Shown here: piece by piece, positions 44,247 to 52,156 of the stretch
Layout of the letters: the number at the start of each line of letters is the position of its first letter
How positions within the stretch are numbered: position 1 is the stretch's first letter
Assembly (NCBI GenBank): GCA_963777905.1
Contig: CAVZSM010000003.1
Coordinates: forward strand, 62,001 to 126,000
Direction: 5' to 3'
Length of the DNA stretch: 64,000 nucleotides
Source of the DNA: Trebonia sp963777905
GTDB lineage: Bacteria > Actinomycetota > Actinomycetes > Streptosporangiales > Streptosporangiaceae
Program-made: the position numbers and the translations under genes
The notes under the pieces: generated by a model
Databases searched by the model: none
What the model was told of the DNA's origin: nothing
The model's input: the letters and a program-made list of their open reading frames with translations, nothing else

Positions 44247-44927
44247 TCATTCTCCCGGAGTGACCAGGCCGGACTCGTAGGCGAACACCACGGCCTGCGC
44301 CCGGTCGCGCAACTGGAGCTTCATGAGGATTCTTCCGACGTGGGTTTTGGTGGTCTGTTCCGCGATGACCAGGGTGTCGCTGATCTCCGCGTTGGACAGG
44401 CCGCGGGCGATGAGTGTCAGCACTTCTTCCTCGCGCGGGGTGAGCGGGCTGTGCGGCGGGCCGATGGGCGCGGTCGTGCGGGCCGGGGGGCGCTTGGTGA
44501 AGTCCGCGATCAGCCGCCTGGTCACCGACGGGGCGAGCAGCGCGTCGCCGGCGGCGACCACCCGGACCGCGTGCACCAGCTCGGCGGCCGGGGCGTCCTT
44601 GAGCAGGAACCCGCTCGCGCCGGCGCGCAGCGCCTCGTACACGTACTCGTCGAGGTCGAAGGTGGTGAGCATGAGGACCTTGGGAGCTTCGCGGCCGGCG
44701 TGGTCGGCGTGGCCGGCCAGCAGCTCACGGGTCGCCTGCAGGCCGTCAAGCACCGGCATCCGCACGTCCATCAGCACCACGTCGGGCCTGGTCTGCCTGG
44801 CCAGCCTGACGGCCTCGGCGCCGTCCGCGGCCAGGCCGGCGACGGCGATGCCCGGCTGGGCGGCGAGCAGCGCGCCGAACCCCTCCCGGACCATCGCCTG
44901 GTCGTCGGCGATGAGGCAGCTGATCAT
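44247..44927 (-). CDS. NarL/FixJ-type response regulator
   Basis: The 226 residues comprise a receiver domain (LIADDQAMVREGFGALL acidic pair; phospho-Asp in VVLMDVRMPVLDG at about 54; switch Thr in VLMLTTFDLDEYV; Lys in GFLLKDAP) and a LuxR-type helix-turn-helix (PLTPREEEVLTLIARGLSNA followed by IAEQTTKTHVGRILMKL). It overlaps the 3' end of the histidine kinase gene as ATGA, so the pair is coupled. The divergent ABC-2 exporter at 46363 is the likely regulated target. Confidence 0.95.
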   Translation of the reverse strand: MISCLIADDQAMVREGFGALLAAQPGIAVAGLAADGAEAVRLARQTRPDVVLMDVRMPVLDGLQATRELLAGHADHAGREAPKVLMLTTFDLDEYVYEALRAGASGFLLKDAPAAELVHAVRVVAAGDALLAPSVTRRLIADFTKRPPARTTAPIGPPHSPLTPREEEVLTLIARGLSNAEISDTLVIAEQTTKTHVGRILMKLQLRDRAQAVVFAYESGLVTPGE

Positions 44928-46228
44928 GGCGCCTCGCCTGTACCGGCTGTGCCGTCCATCGGGAGGACGGCGCGGACGGCAAAGCCGCCACCGGGCTCGG
45001 GACCGGCCCGCAGCTGCCCGCCGAGCAGCGCGACCCGCTCGCGCATGCCGGCGAGGCCGTGCCCGTGCTGACCGTTCTCCGCGGGCTGCCGGGGCTGCCA
45101 GGTTCCGTCCGCGTCCGGCTGACCGGTCGCCGGCGGCTCGTTCGTCACATTGATCCGAACGTACGGTGGCGCCTCTTCCACCGTCACGCTGATCCGCGCG
45201 CCCGGGGCATGCCGTGCGGCGTTGGACAGCGACTCCTGCACGATCCGGTAGGCGGTCAGCCCGACGCTGGCCGGCAGCTTCTCGCCGTGACCGGGCATCT
45301 GGAGGGTGACGGCGGCGCCCGCGCGGCGGGCGGCGGCGGCGAGTTCCGGGATGTCGTCGAGGCGCGGCTGGGGGGCGAGGGCGGCGGCGGGGGCGCTGTC
45401 GCGCTTCTTGCTGTTATCAGGAGTGCGCAGCACGCCGAGGAGGCGGCGCATCTCGATCAGGGCCTCCCTGGCCGCCTGGCCGAGCGCGGCGAACTCCTCG
45501 CTGACCGGCTCTGGCAGGCCCGGCGCCCCGGCCGCGCCGGGTTTCGCCGCCAGCCGGTACGGCGCGGTTTCCGCCTGCACCGCGATCATCGACATGTGGT
45601 GCGCGACGACGTCGTGCAGTTCGCGTGCGATGCGCGCCCGCTCTTCGAGCACGGCGTTGCGCTCGCGCTGGTGGCGGGTCTGCTGGGTCGCCGCGGTGAG
45701 CCGCTGCCGGTCGCGCCCCCAGGCGCGGATGCCGTAGAGGGCGGCGGTCAGCACCGCCAGGCCGATGGTGAGCCGGATCGGGTACGTCCAGTCGGGCCCG
45801 GTCCACAGCCAGACGGGGATCAGGGTGAGGACGGCCAGCCACCACAGCCGCGGCGGCCCGTAGCGGAGCCCGGCGACGACGAAGACGATCGTCAGGATGG
45901 TGTAGTAGCCCGTGTCCACCCTGTTCTGGCCGGGGATCAGCGGGGCGATCAGGGCGGCGAGCCAGGCCAGCCGCCAGGCCCACAGCGGGAAGCGCGGCGC
46001 GAGCAGCAGCGCCGCGCCGACCGCGAGCGTGCCGGCCAGCCAGCCGGCCAGGTCAGCCCCGTGCGGGCCGTGCGGCCCGCGGACGCCGGCTGCCACCTCG
46101 GCGATCGCGGCGGCGGCGAGCAGCGCCCAGCCGGCCGCGGCGGCCGCGTACGCCAGCCGGCGGGCCGCGGCGGACCGCCATGCTGGCGCGGCGTCGCGGC
46201 CGGCGAGTACCTGGGCCAGCGCGTTCAC
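44924..46228 (-). CDS. NarL-type sensor histidine kinase
   Basis: From GTG 46228 the product is 434 residues. Four to five membrane helices lie in the first 190 residues (LAYAAAAAGWALLAAAAI through LTIGLAVLTAALYGI). The HisKA_3 box is ARIARELHDVVAHHMSMIAVQAE with the phospho-His, and the ATPase domain has AYRIVQESLSNAARHAP (N box) and GHGLAGMRERVALLGG (G box). GTG 46228 lies seven bases after TACGCT (46236-46241), a leaderless promoter; ATG 46282 would add 18 unlikely residues. It pairs with the response regulator at 44247. A signal is not deducible. Confidence 0.92.
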   Translation of the reverse strand: MNALAQVLAGRDAAPAWRSAAARRLAYAAAAAGWALLAAAAIAEVAAGVRGPHGPHGADLAGWLAGTLAVGAALLLAPRFPLWAWRLAWLAALIAPLIPGQNRVDTGYYTILTIVFVVAGLRYGPPRLWWLAVLTLIPVWLWTGPDWTYPIRLTIGLAVLTAALYGIRAWGRDRQRLTAATQQTRHQRERNAVLEERARIARELHDVVAHHMSMIAVQAETAPYRLAAKPGAAGAPGLPEPVSEEFAALGQAAREALIEMRRLLGVLRTPDNSKKRDSAPAAALAPQPRLDDIPELAAAARRAGAAVTLQMPGHGEKLPASVGLTAYRIVQESLSNAARHAPGARISVTVEEAPPYVRINVTNEPPATGQPDADGTWQPRQPAENGQHGHGLAGMRERVALLGGQLRAGPEPGGGFAVRAVLPMDGTAGTGEAP

Positions 46229-46235
46229 GGTCTTC

Positions 46236-46241
46236 AGCGTA
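46236..46241 (-). promoter_or_regulatory. Leaderless-type -10 box for the histidine kinase
   Basis: On the minus strand TACGCT is followed by seven bases and GTG 46228. With TAGCGT at 46350 on the other strand it makes a back-to-back promoter pair. Confidence 0.45.
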
Positions 46242-46349
46242 GGCGTGCGCCGCGGGCGGCGTCGTCCCGCCGGCGGTGTCATACCTGGGTACGACGCGCC
46301 TCGCTGGAGTTGGCTCCGTGCGGCGATGCCTGTCCGGCGCCGGCGTTCG

Positions 46350-46355
46350 TAGCGT
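46350..46355 (+). promoter_or_regulatory. Leaderless-type -10 box for the ABC ATPase
   Basis: TAGCGT lies seven bases before ATG 46363, which lacks a ribosome site. Confidence 0.45.
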
Positions 46356-46362
46356 CGCGACC

Positions 46363-47066
46363 ATGATCTCAGTACGCGGACTCACCAAGAGCTACGGCGG
46401 CACGCTGGCCGTGGACGACCTGTCCTTCGACATCCACCCGGGTTGCGTGACCGGGTTCCTCGGCCCGAACGGCTCGGGGAAATCCACCACGATGCGCCTG
46501 CTGCTCGGGCTCGATGAGCCGGCGCGGGGTTCGGCGCTGATCGACGGGGCGCCGTACGCGGCGCTGCGCTGGCCGCTGCGGTCGGTCGGCGCTGTGCTCG
46601 AGGCGCGCGCCTTCCACCCGGGCCGGACGGCCCGCGCGCACCTGCTCGCGCTCGCGGCGGCGTCGGCGCTGCCGCGGCGGCGCGTCGATGAGGTGCTCGC
46701 CCAGGTGGGCCTCGCGGACGCCGCCGGCCGGCGGCAGGCGGGTTCTCGCTGGGCATGGCGCAGCGGCTCGGCATCGCGGCGGCGCTGCTCGGCGACCCTG
46801 GTGTGCTGCTGCTCGACGAGCCGGTCAACGGGCTCGACCCGGCGGGGGTGCGCTGGATCAGGGACCTGATCAGGTCGCTGGCCGCCCGCGGCCGGACCGT
46901 GTTCGTCTCCAGCCACCTGATCAGCGAGATGGCGCTGACCGCCGACCGGCTGCTGGTGATCGGCGGCGGCCGGCTGCTCGCGGACACGACCGTCGGCGCG
47001 CTGACGGCGCGGGGCGGCGGGTCGCTCGAAGAGGGGTTCTTCGGGCTCACGGAAGGGATTCGGTGA
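46363..47066 (+). CDS. ABC-2 exporter ATP-binding protein, frameshifted
   Basis: The rejoined product is about 234 residues. ISVRGLTKSYGGTLAVDDLS is the start, FLGPNGSGKSTTMRLLLGLD is Walker A, SLGMAQRLGIAAALLGD the signature region, LLLDEPVNGLDPAGVRW Walker B and FVSSHLISEMALTADR the H-loop. One base is missing near 46731-46734 (CGGCGGCAGGCGGG where CGGCGGGCAGGCGGG fits), just before the signature; the span is 3n+2. The GTGA overlap couples it to the permease. It is divergent from the two-component system that may control it. Confidence 0.85.
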
Positions 47067-47821
47067 TCTCAGTGGACACGCGCTACGGATTCCGGGAGGC
47101 CGCCCGGATGGAATGGATCAAGCTGCGGTCGCTGCGCTCGACGCGGTGGGTGCTGGCGGGCGGGATGGTCGCGACCGTCGCCCTCGGCGTCGTCGCCGGC
47201 TACAACACGCGCAGCGTGACCGGCGACCCGACCAGCAACGTGCTGGCCGGCGCCCTCGTCGGCCAGGTGATCACCGGCGTGCTCGGCGTGCTGGCCATGA
47301 CCAGCGAGTACTCCTCCGGCCTCGTCCGGGTCACGTTCGCCGCGATGCCGCGGCGGGGGCTGGTGCTGGCCGCCAAGGCCGTTGTCTTCGGCGCGGTCTG
47401 CCTGGCCGCCGGGGAGATCACGGTCGTCGCGTCGTTCCTCGGCGGGATGGCCGCGCTGCGGTCGTCGGTGCCGCACCCGTCCCTGAGCGACCCCGCGGTG
47501 CTGCGCGCGGTCCTGATGACCGGCGCCTACCTGGCCCTCACGGGGCTGGCCGGGCTCGGCATCGGCGCGATCCTCCGGCACGGCGCGGCCGCGGTCGGCG
47601 TGCTCGTCGGCGGCCTGTTCGTGCTCCCGCTCATCACCGGCGCGGCGTCCCGTGCGACCGGGAAGTTCATGCCAGAGCTGATCGCGGGGAACTCGCTCGC
47701 GGCGGTCAAGCCCGTGGCGGGATTCACCTGGTCGCCCTGGCTGGAGCTCGGCATCGTGGCGCTGTATTCGGCCGCGCTGCTCGCCGCCGGCGGCTGGCTG
47801 CTGGTCCACCGCGACGCGTGA
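47063..47821 (+). CDS. ABC-2 type exporter permease
   Basis: The 252 residues begin VISVDTRYGFREAARMEWIK, then six hydrophobic segments (RWVLAGGMVATVALGVVAGY, LVGQVITGVLGVLAMTSEYSS, KAVVFGAVCLAAGEITVVAS, LTGLAGLGIGAILRHGAAAVGV, VGGLFVLPLITG, LGIVALYSAALLAAGGWLL). EYSSGLVRVTFAAMPRRGLVLAAK is the family's conserved cytoplasmic loop. GTG 47063 overlaps the ATPase stop. Bacitracin- or lantibiotic-type export is possible from the adjacent two-component system, but the substrate is not shown. Confidence 0.88.
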   Translation: MISVDTRYGFREAARMEWIKLRSLRSTRWVLAGGMVATVALGVVAGYNTRSVTGDPTSNVLAGALVGQVITGVLGVLAMTSEYSSGLVRVTFAAMPRRGLVLAAKAVVFGAVCLAAGEITVVASFLGGMAALRSSVPHPSLSDPAVLRAVLMTGAYLALTGLAGLGIGAILRHGAAAVGVLVGGLFVLPLITGAASRATGKFMPELIAGNSLAAVKPVAGFTWSPWLELGIVALYSAALLAAGGWLLVHRDA

Positions 47822-47830
47822 CGTTCGGGT

Positions 47831-47836
47831 TAGGCT
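47831..47836 (+). promoter_or_regulatory. Leaderless-type -10 box for the AraC regulator
   Basis: TAGGCT is followed by seven bases and GTG 47844, only ten bases after the permease stop. Confidence 0.5.
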
Positions 47837-47843
47837 CCGGCTT

Positions 47844-48341
47844 GTGACCTACCGGAAGGCGGACGTCAGCTCGCTGCGGATGCTGCGGAAGGCGCGGGAC
47901 AGGATCGACAGGGACTACCGCGAGGAGATCGCGATCGCGGCGCTGGCCAGCGACGCGGGGTACTCGCGGGAGCACTTCATCCGCGCCTTCCGCGCGGCGT
48001 ACGGGGATACCCCCGGGCGCTACCGGACGCGGCGGCGGGTGGAACGGGCGCGGGAACTGCTGCGTTCCGCCAACCTGACCGTGACCGAGATCTGCTACCT
48101 GGTCGGCTTCAGCAGCGTGGGCACGTTCAGCAGCCGGTTCAGCGAGCAGACCGGCATGTCCCCGACGCGGTATCGCGCGGAGGCCGCGGCCCGGGGCGGT
48201 CCGGCGCCGATACCCGGCTGTTTCGCGCTGATGTGGGAGACCGGGCTGCCGGACGGCCCCGCGCCCGCGCCCGCGGCCGGGCAAGACCGCACTTCCGGAG
48301 AAGCCGGCGACCCGGCCGGCGGCGTACCGTCTGGCACATGA
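47844..48341 (+). CDS. AraC family transcriptional regulator, DNA-binding domain only
   Basis: The 165 residues hold two helix-turn-helix units: IAALASDAGYSREHFIRAFRAAYGDTPGRY and VTEICYLVGFSSVGTFSSRFSEQTGMSPTRYR. There is no N-terminal ligand domain; a Pro/Ala-rich tail follows (about 115-165). Short AraC proteins of this type often regulate the adjacent glyoxalase-family gene, and here the VOC gene overlaps its stop as ATGA. GTG 47844 has a -10 box seven bases upstream and no ribosome site. Confidence 0.9.
   Translation: MTYRKADVSSLRMLRKARDRIDRDYREEIAIAALASDAGYSREHFIRAFRAAYGDTPGRYRTRRRVERARELLRSANLTVTEICYLVGFSSVGTFSSRFSEQTGMSPTRYRAEAAARGGPAPIPGCFALMWETGLPDGPAPAPAAGQDRTSGEAGDPAGGVPSGT
48325..48330 (+). 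promoter_or_regulatory. Possible internal leaderless promoter for the VOC gene
   Basis: TACCGT, seven bases before ATG 48338, lies inside the end of the AraC gene. It could give independent expression of the VOC gene. Confidence 0.35.
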
Positions 48342-48841
48342 TCAACGGAATAGACATCGTGTCGGTCTGGGTGCTCGACCAGGATTCGGCCAAGGAGTTC
48401 TACACGGAGAAACTCGGCTTCGAGCTCACCACCGACATCAAGCTCGACAACGGCATGCGCTGGCTCACCGTCCAGCCGCCGGGGAACACCGGCCAGAACT
48501 TCCTGCTGATGGACCCGTCGCATTCCATGCTCGACGAGCAGACCGCGGCCGCTGTCCGCGGCCTGGTGGCGAAGGGCGCGCTGTCCCCCGGCGTCATGGC
48601 GACGTCCGACTGCCGGGGCGACTACGAGACGCTGGTGAAGCGCGGCGTCGAGTTCACCTCGCCGCCCGCCGAGCGGCCCTACGGGATCGAGGCCATCCTG
48701 CGGGACGATTCGGGAAACTGGTTCAGCTTCACCCAGCGGAAACAACAGTGGTCGTTACCCAGGGCGCCTAAGACGCTTGCCGTGGGGCTGGCGGGGGCTA
48801 AGGTGCTGCCGGGATCGCGGCTGGCGGCCGCCCTGAACTGA
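48338..48841 (+). CDS. VOC family (glyoxalase/bleomycin resistance-like) protein
   Basis: The 167-residue protein has the VOC beta-alpha-beta-beta-beta fold: GIDIVSVWVLDQDSAKEFYTEKLGFELTTDI, then MRWLTVQPPG, a second module with YETLVKRGVEFTSPPAERPYGI and AILRDDSGNWFSFTQRK ending in metal-site-like residues (Glu, Asp). It may bind a small toxic molecule or isomerise an adduct; the substrate is unknown. ATG 48338 overlaps the AraC stop (ATGA), so the two are an operon. Confidence 0.88.
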   Translation: MINGIDIVSVWVLDQDSAKEFYTEKLGFELTTDIKLDNGMRWLTVQPPGNTGQNFLLMDPSHSMLDEQTAAAVRGLVAKGALSPGVMATSDCRGDYETLVKRGVEFTSPPAERPYGIEAILRDDSGNWFSFTQRKQQWSLPRAPKTLAVGLAGAKVLPGSRLAAALN

Positions 48842-48930
48842 GCGGAACCGCCTGTGCCTGGCGGCCGCCAGCGTGGCTCGCGGCGCTGTCGAGAGTAATT
48901 TCGTATAGTGGTTTCACATGGAACACGCGT

Positions 48931-48959
48931 TTGACAAACGAACAGGTTTCCGGCAGTGT
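48931..48959 (+). promoter_or_regulatory. Candidate promoter of the 48999 gene
   Basis: TTGACA (48931-48936), 17-bp spacer, CAGTGT (48954-48959). The region is AT-rich compared with its surroundings. The -10 match is weak. An upstream TATAGT at 48904-48909 is an alternative. Confidence 0.4.
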
Positions 48960-48998
48960 TGACCCCAACGCGAGAGGTCTAGAAAGAGGGGTCGAATA

Positions 48999-49337
48999 AT
49001 GGGCCAGAAGACTGTCCGGTTCAGCGATCTGAGCGGCCAGCTCATCATGCGGGAGGACTCGCTGGCGCGCATCGTGATCCACGAGCACCCCGACCTCGGC
49101 GACGGGCCGGTGGAGATCGAGGCGCTCGCGGACGAGGCACTGGGCCTGGAGAAGGACACGCTGCGGGTGGCGGTGCTCGACCTGTACCTGCCGGGCGAGG
49201 ACCTGCCGCGGCGCGTCACGATGGACGCCGACGCGTTCGGGGCGATGGTGACCGAGAAGCCGGTGGGCGAGATGCTGGCCGCCGCGCGGCCGGTCAAGCG
49301 CGCCGGGCGGCCGAGGCTGGCGCGGGCCGCGGGGTAA
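48999..49337 (+). CDS. Small conserved hypothetical protein
   Basis: The 112 residues are soluble: GQKTVRFSDLSGQLI, LARIVIHEHPDLGDGPVEIEAL, LRVAVLDLYLPGEDLPRR and a basic C-terminus VKRAGRPRLARA with an AT-hook-like GRPR. I know similar small proteins in actinobacteria without function. AGAAAGAGGGG lies before the ATG. The gene has its own AT-rich promoter region of about 155 bp. Confidence 0.65.
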   Translation: MGQKTVRFSDLSGQLIMREDSLARIVIHEHPDLGDGPVEIEALADEALGLEKDTLRVAVLDLYLPGEDLPRRVTMDADAFGAMVTEKPVGEMLAAARPVKRAGRPRLARAAG

Positions 49338-49419
49338 CCCAGCGTAGCTGGGCGTCCATGCTGGGCGTCTGCGCTGCGCGCCCATGCTGGCGTCCGTAGC
49401 GGGCGGCAATCCGGTGTCT

Positions 49420-49425
49420 TACAGT
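49420..49425 (+). promoter_or_regulatory. Leaderless-type -10 box for the DUF1707 gene
   Basis: TACAGT lies seven bases before ATG 49433, with no ribosome site between. Confidence 0.5.
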
Positions 49426-49432
49426 TTGTCCT

Positions 49433-50158
49433 ATGGCGGATCCCCAACCGAGCGATCGCGGCCTTGCCCCGGCGGCCGTCCCTAGCGTCCCGGACGCCCC
49501 TAGCGCCCCCAGCGCCCCTAGCACGCTGCGCGCGTCGCACGCGGATCGTGACCTGGTGGTCGAGCAGCTCCGGGTGGCCGCGGGCGACGGACGGCTGTCC
49601 CCCGAGGAGCTGGACGAACGGCTGGAACTGGCGCTGACCGCCCGGACGTACGCCGAGCTGGCTGCGCTCGTCGCCGACCTGCCCGCCGCCGGGACGGCCG
49701 TGTCGCCGGCGTCCCTGTCACCGATGTCGCTGTCGCCCGTGGTGGCCCCCTCCGCCCCGAAGGACCTGATCCGGCTGCACTGCTCGAGCGGTCGGGCGGA
49801 GCGCCGCGGGCGCTGGGTCGTCCCGAACCGGATGGATCTCAAAGTCTCCAGCGGCCACATCACGCTGGACTTCACGGAGGCCGTGATCGTGCAGCGGATG
49901 CTGTACATCGACGCCGACGTCCGCAGCGGGCACATCACGCTGATCACCAAGCCGGGCATCGTAGTGGACGCCGACGACGTGACCGTGCGCAACGGTCGCG
50001 TCCAGGTGCGCGCGCCGTGGGGCACGGACGTGCCCGAGCTGCTGCGGATCGACGTCACGGGCAAGTGCGGCAGCGGGCACATCAGCGCGCGGCCGCCGCG
50101 CCGGTCGTTCTGGCAGTGGCTGCGCCGCGCCCCGCGCCCCTACGCGATCGCGGCGTGA
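49433..50158 (+). CDS. DUF1707 domain protein
   Basis: The 241 residues start with a Pro/Ala/Ser repeat (VPSVPDAPSAPSAPS), then a DUF1707 domain at about 32-83 (LRASHADRDLVVEQLRVAAG, LSPEELDERLELALTARTYA, ELAALVADLP). The C-terminal half has repeated strands VSSGHITLDFTEAVI, VRSGHITLITKPGIVV and CGSGHISARP, like a beta-solenoid of the DUF4097 type. No membrane segment is seen, unlike many DUF1707 proteins. The role is unknown. It is convergent with the cupin gene, 7 bp apart. Confidence 0.82.
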   Translation: MADPQPSDRGLAPAAVPSVPDAPSAPSAPSTLRASHADRDLVVEQLRVAAGDGRLSPEELDERLELALTARTYAELAALVADLPAAGTAVSPASLSPMSLSPVVAPSAPKDLIRLHCSSGRAERRGRWVVPNRMDLKVSSGHITLDFTEAVIVQRMLYIDADVRSGHITLITKPGIVVDADDVTVRNGRVQVRAPWGTDVPELLRIDVTGKCGSGHISARPPRRSFWQWLRRAPRPYAIAA

Positions 50159-50165
50159 CGGCAGG

Positions 50166-50489
50166 TCAGGGACGTCCCGTGTACGCGGGAGCGAAGAATA
50201 CGAGGACGGTCAGGTCCTCGGTGACGTCGTGGAAGCGATGGTCCTCACCGGCCGGGACGAAGAGCGTCCTGCCAGGGCCGGCGTCGATCGTGCGGCCGCC
50301 GGCGCTGAAAGTGCCGCGGCCGCCCAGCACGACGTAGATCTCGTCTTCGGCGTGCGGCTCCTGGTCGTCCACCGCGCCGGCCGGGATCGAATAGGTGCCC
50401 ACGCTGAGCGCCGGTACCCGCAGCTGCTCCACGTACCGGGCGGTGCCGTCCGCCGCCGGGAGGAACCGCCCTGCGTCAACGATCTCCAT
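50166..50489 (-). CDS. Cupin domain protein
   Basis: From ATG 50489 the product is 107 residues, one cupin barrel. QEPHAEDEIYVVLGGRGTFSAGG is motif 1 with the His/Glu metal site, and GPGRTLFVPAGEDHRFHDVTE is motif 2 with the second His. RYVEQLRVPALSVGTYSIPAG precedes it. Small single cupins of this kind are regulators or enzymes of unknown substrate. A longer frame through the GT87 gene is a shadow and is rejected. Confidence 0.88.
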   Translation of the reverse strand: MEIVDAGRFLPAADGTARYVEQLRVPALSVGTYSIPAGAVDDQEPHAEDEIYVVLGGRGTFSAGGRTIDAGPGRTLFVPAGEDHRFHDVTEDLTVLVFFAPAYTGRP

Positions 50490-50512
50490 GGGGCAATTGT
50501 GCCTGCCTCGTG

Positions 50513-52045
50513 TCAGGCGCGGGCGGGGTCGCTCTCTGCGGCGGGTTCGGCGGGGCCGGCCTTGTCCTCGCCGGCGGCGCCCTGCCCGGCCGAGCTGGCG
50601 TCGATGGCTGCGGCCGGCTCGCCAGGGCCGGCGTCGCCGGCGGCGGCTTGCGCCGCGACGGCGGGGCCGGCGGGGGCGGAGGCCAGCGGGGCGGCGGTCA
50701 GCGCGGTGAAGCCGAGGATGGCCAGGAGCAGCAGGCCGGACAGCACGTAGGCGTTCCCCCCCAGGAGCTGGAAGGTGCGCCAGTGGTACTCGAGGAACCA
50801 GGGCTGGTCGCCGAGCGCGATGTACTTGGTGACCGGGGTGTTCGGCGCGGACCAGATGAGCCCGTGCGTGAAGTTGCCAGGACCGGTGGTGAGGACGCTC
50901 CACAGGATGCCTGGCCAGGGGAAGAACACGAGGAACATCCCGCCCGCCAGGGCGGCGCAGCCCGCGGCGCGGGCCCGCCTGCCCGCCCGCCAGGCGCGCA
51001 CGGCGTAATGCACGGCCGCCATCATGCCCGGCACCACCCACACCCAGTGGTGGTCCCAGCTGATGGGTGAGTCGAGCAGCCCGATGAGCGCCGTGGTCAG
51101 GATCCCGAGCATCGGGTGCCCGGCGCGGTACAGCCTGGCCGCGCACAGCAGGCCGCCCACGGTCACGATCACCGCGGCGATCACCCACGGCACGGTCCCG
51201 GCGTTGATGCTGCCAGCGAGCCTGGTCGCGACGGCCCGCAGCGACTGGTTGCCGCCCCATCCCACGAACCCGGTCCGCCCGTCCTGGATGAACAGGCCGT
51301 TGAGCCACCAGTCCCTCGAGTCGCCGGGCAGGATCACGAAGCCGAGCAGAACGGTGCCGAGGAAGGCGCCCAGCGCCACCGCGGCCTGCCGGAACTTCCT
51401 GGTCAGCAGCAGGTACGGGATGAAGATCAGCGGAACGAGCTTGACCCCGGCGGCGAATCCGGTCGCGATCCCCATCCACCAGCGGCTGTCCTTCTGCCGC
51501 AGGTCCCAGATGATCAGCGCCATCAGGACCAGGTTGATCTGCCCGAGGTACATGGTCCTGAACACCGGCTCGGTGAGCAGTCCGGCGGCCGCGCCGAGCA
51601 TGGCGCCGCCGGCCAGGACCCTGCGGTCCCGGTAGCCCAGCGCGCTCATCGTGCACCACGTCGCCGCGAGCAGCGCGACAAGGTTCACCAGCTGCGAGAG
51701 CCGCGGCAGGATCGACCACGGCACGTAGGACACGGCAGCGAAGAAGAGCGCGGCGAACGGCGTGTAGGTGAACTTCAGCGACTGGTTGTTGAGCGGCCAG
51801 TCGTAGAGCGGGTTGGCCAGCTTGCCGTCGTAGGGCGGGCTGATGTGCCGGACGATGAGGCCGCCGTCCCGGTAGACGCGCAGGTCGACCGGATACAGCG
51901 TGTAACCGAGCGGGTGCCGCTGCGCGTACCACACCCAGAATCCGACCACGGCGGCGAGCGCCACGATCCCGGCGACCAGCAGGCGCGTTTTGTTTACACT
52001 CCAGGCGGGGGCGGCGGCGCCGCGACGCTCTAGCACCGAACTCAC
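50513..52045 (-). CDS. GT87 family (polyprenyl-phosphate mannosyltransferase-like) membrane protein
   Basis: About 510 residues with ten or more membrane helices. LYPVDLRVYRDGGLIVRHISPPYDGKLANP is the first outer loop with the catalytic Asp motif (DLRVYRDGG), and FTYTPFAALFFA, MYLGQINLVLMALIIWDL, KLVPLIFIPYLLLTRKFRQA and SPISWDHHWVWVVPGMM are typical of GT87/DUF2029. Mycobacterial PimE is a related enzyme that adds mannose to lipid anchors. The C-terminal 60 residues are Ala/Gly/Pro-rich. GTG 52045 follows AAGGG; TTG 52051 is possible. Two direct repeats lie upstream. Confidence 0.85.
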   Translation of the reverse strand: MSSVLERRGAAAPAWSVNKTRLLVAGIVALAAVVGFWVWYAQRHPLGYTLYPVDLRVYRDGGLIVRHISPPYDGKLANPLYDWPLNNQSLKFTYTPFAALFFAAVSYVPWSILPRLSQLVNLVALLAATWCTMSALGYRDRRVLAGGAMLGAAAGLLTEPVFRTMYLGQINLVLMALIIWDLRQKDSRWWMGIATGFAAGVKLVPLIFIPYLLLTRKFRQAAVALGAFLGTVLLGFVILPGDSRDWWLNGLFIQDGRTGFVGWGGNQSLRAVATRLAGSINAGTVPWVIAAVIVTVGGLLCAARLYRAGHPMLGILTTALIGLLDSPISWDHHWVWVVPGMMAAVHYAVRAWRAGRRARAAGCAALAGGMFLVFFPWPGILWSVLTTGPGNFTHGLIWSAPNTPVTKYIALGDQPWFLEYHWRTFQLLGGNAYVLSGLLLLAILGFTALTAAPLASAPAGPAVAAQAAAGDAGPGEPAAAIDASSAGQGAAGEDKAGPAEPAAESDPARA

Positions 52046-52057
52046 AGGCAACCCTTG

Positions 52058-52103
52058 CCGGTTCTTAGTGGTTCACGCACGGGCAAACATTACCGGTTCT
52101 TAG
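52058..52103. repeat. Direct repeats upstream of the GT87 gene
   Basis: CCGGTTCTTAG occurs at 52058-52068 and 52093-52103, 35 bp apart, each followed by a related GTTC-x-CG. They lie just upstream of the GT87 start and may be activator sites. Confidence 0.5.
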
Positions 52104-52156
52104 GAGTTCGCGTCGCAGGCTCGCCGATAGTTTGCTGTCAGCAAGTAATCGGTGTT

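Noticed and set aside
38157..45420. Shared 16-mer TTCTTGCTGTTATCAG at 38157-38172 and 45405-45420
   Set aside because: One is inside the histidine kinase gene and one is intergenic, flanks are unrelated, and a match of this length in 64 kb is near chance expectation.
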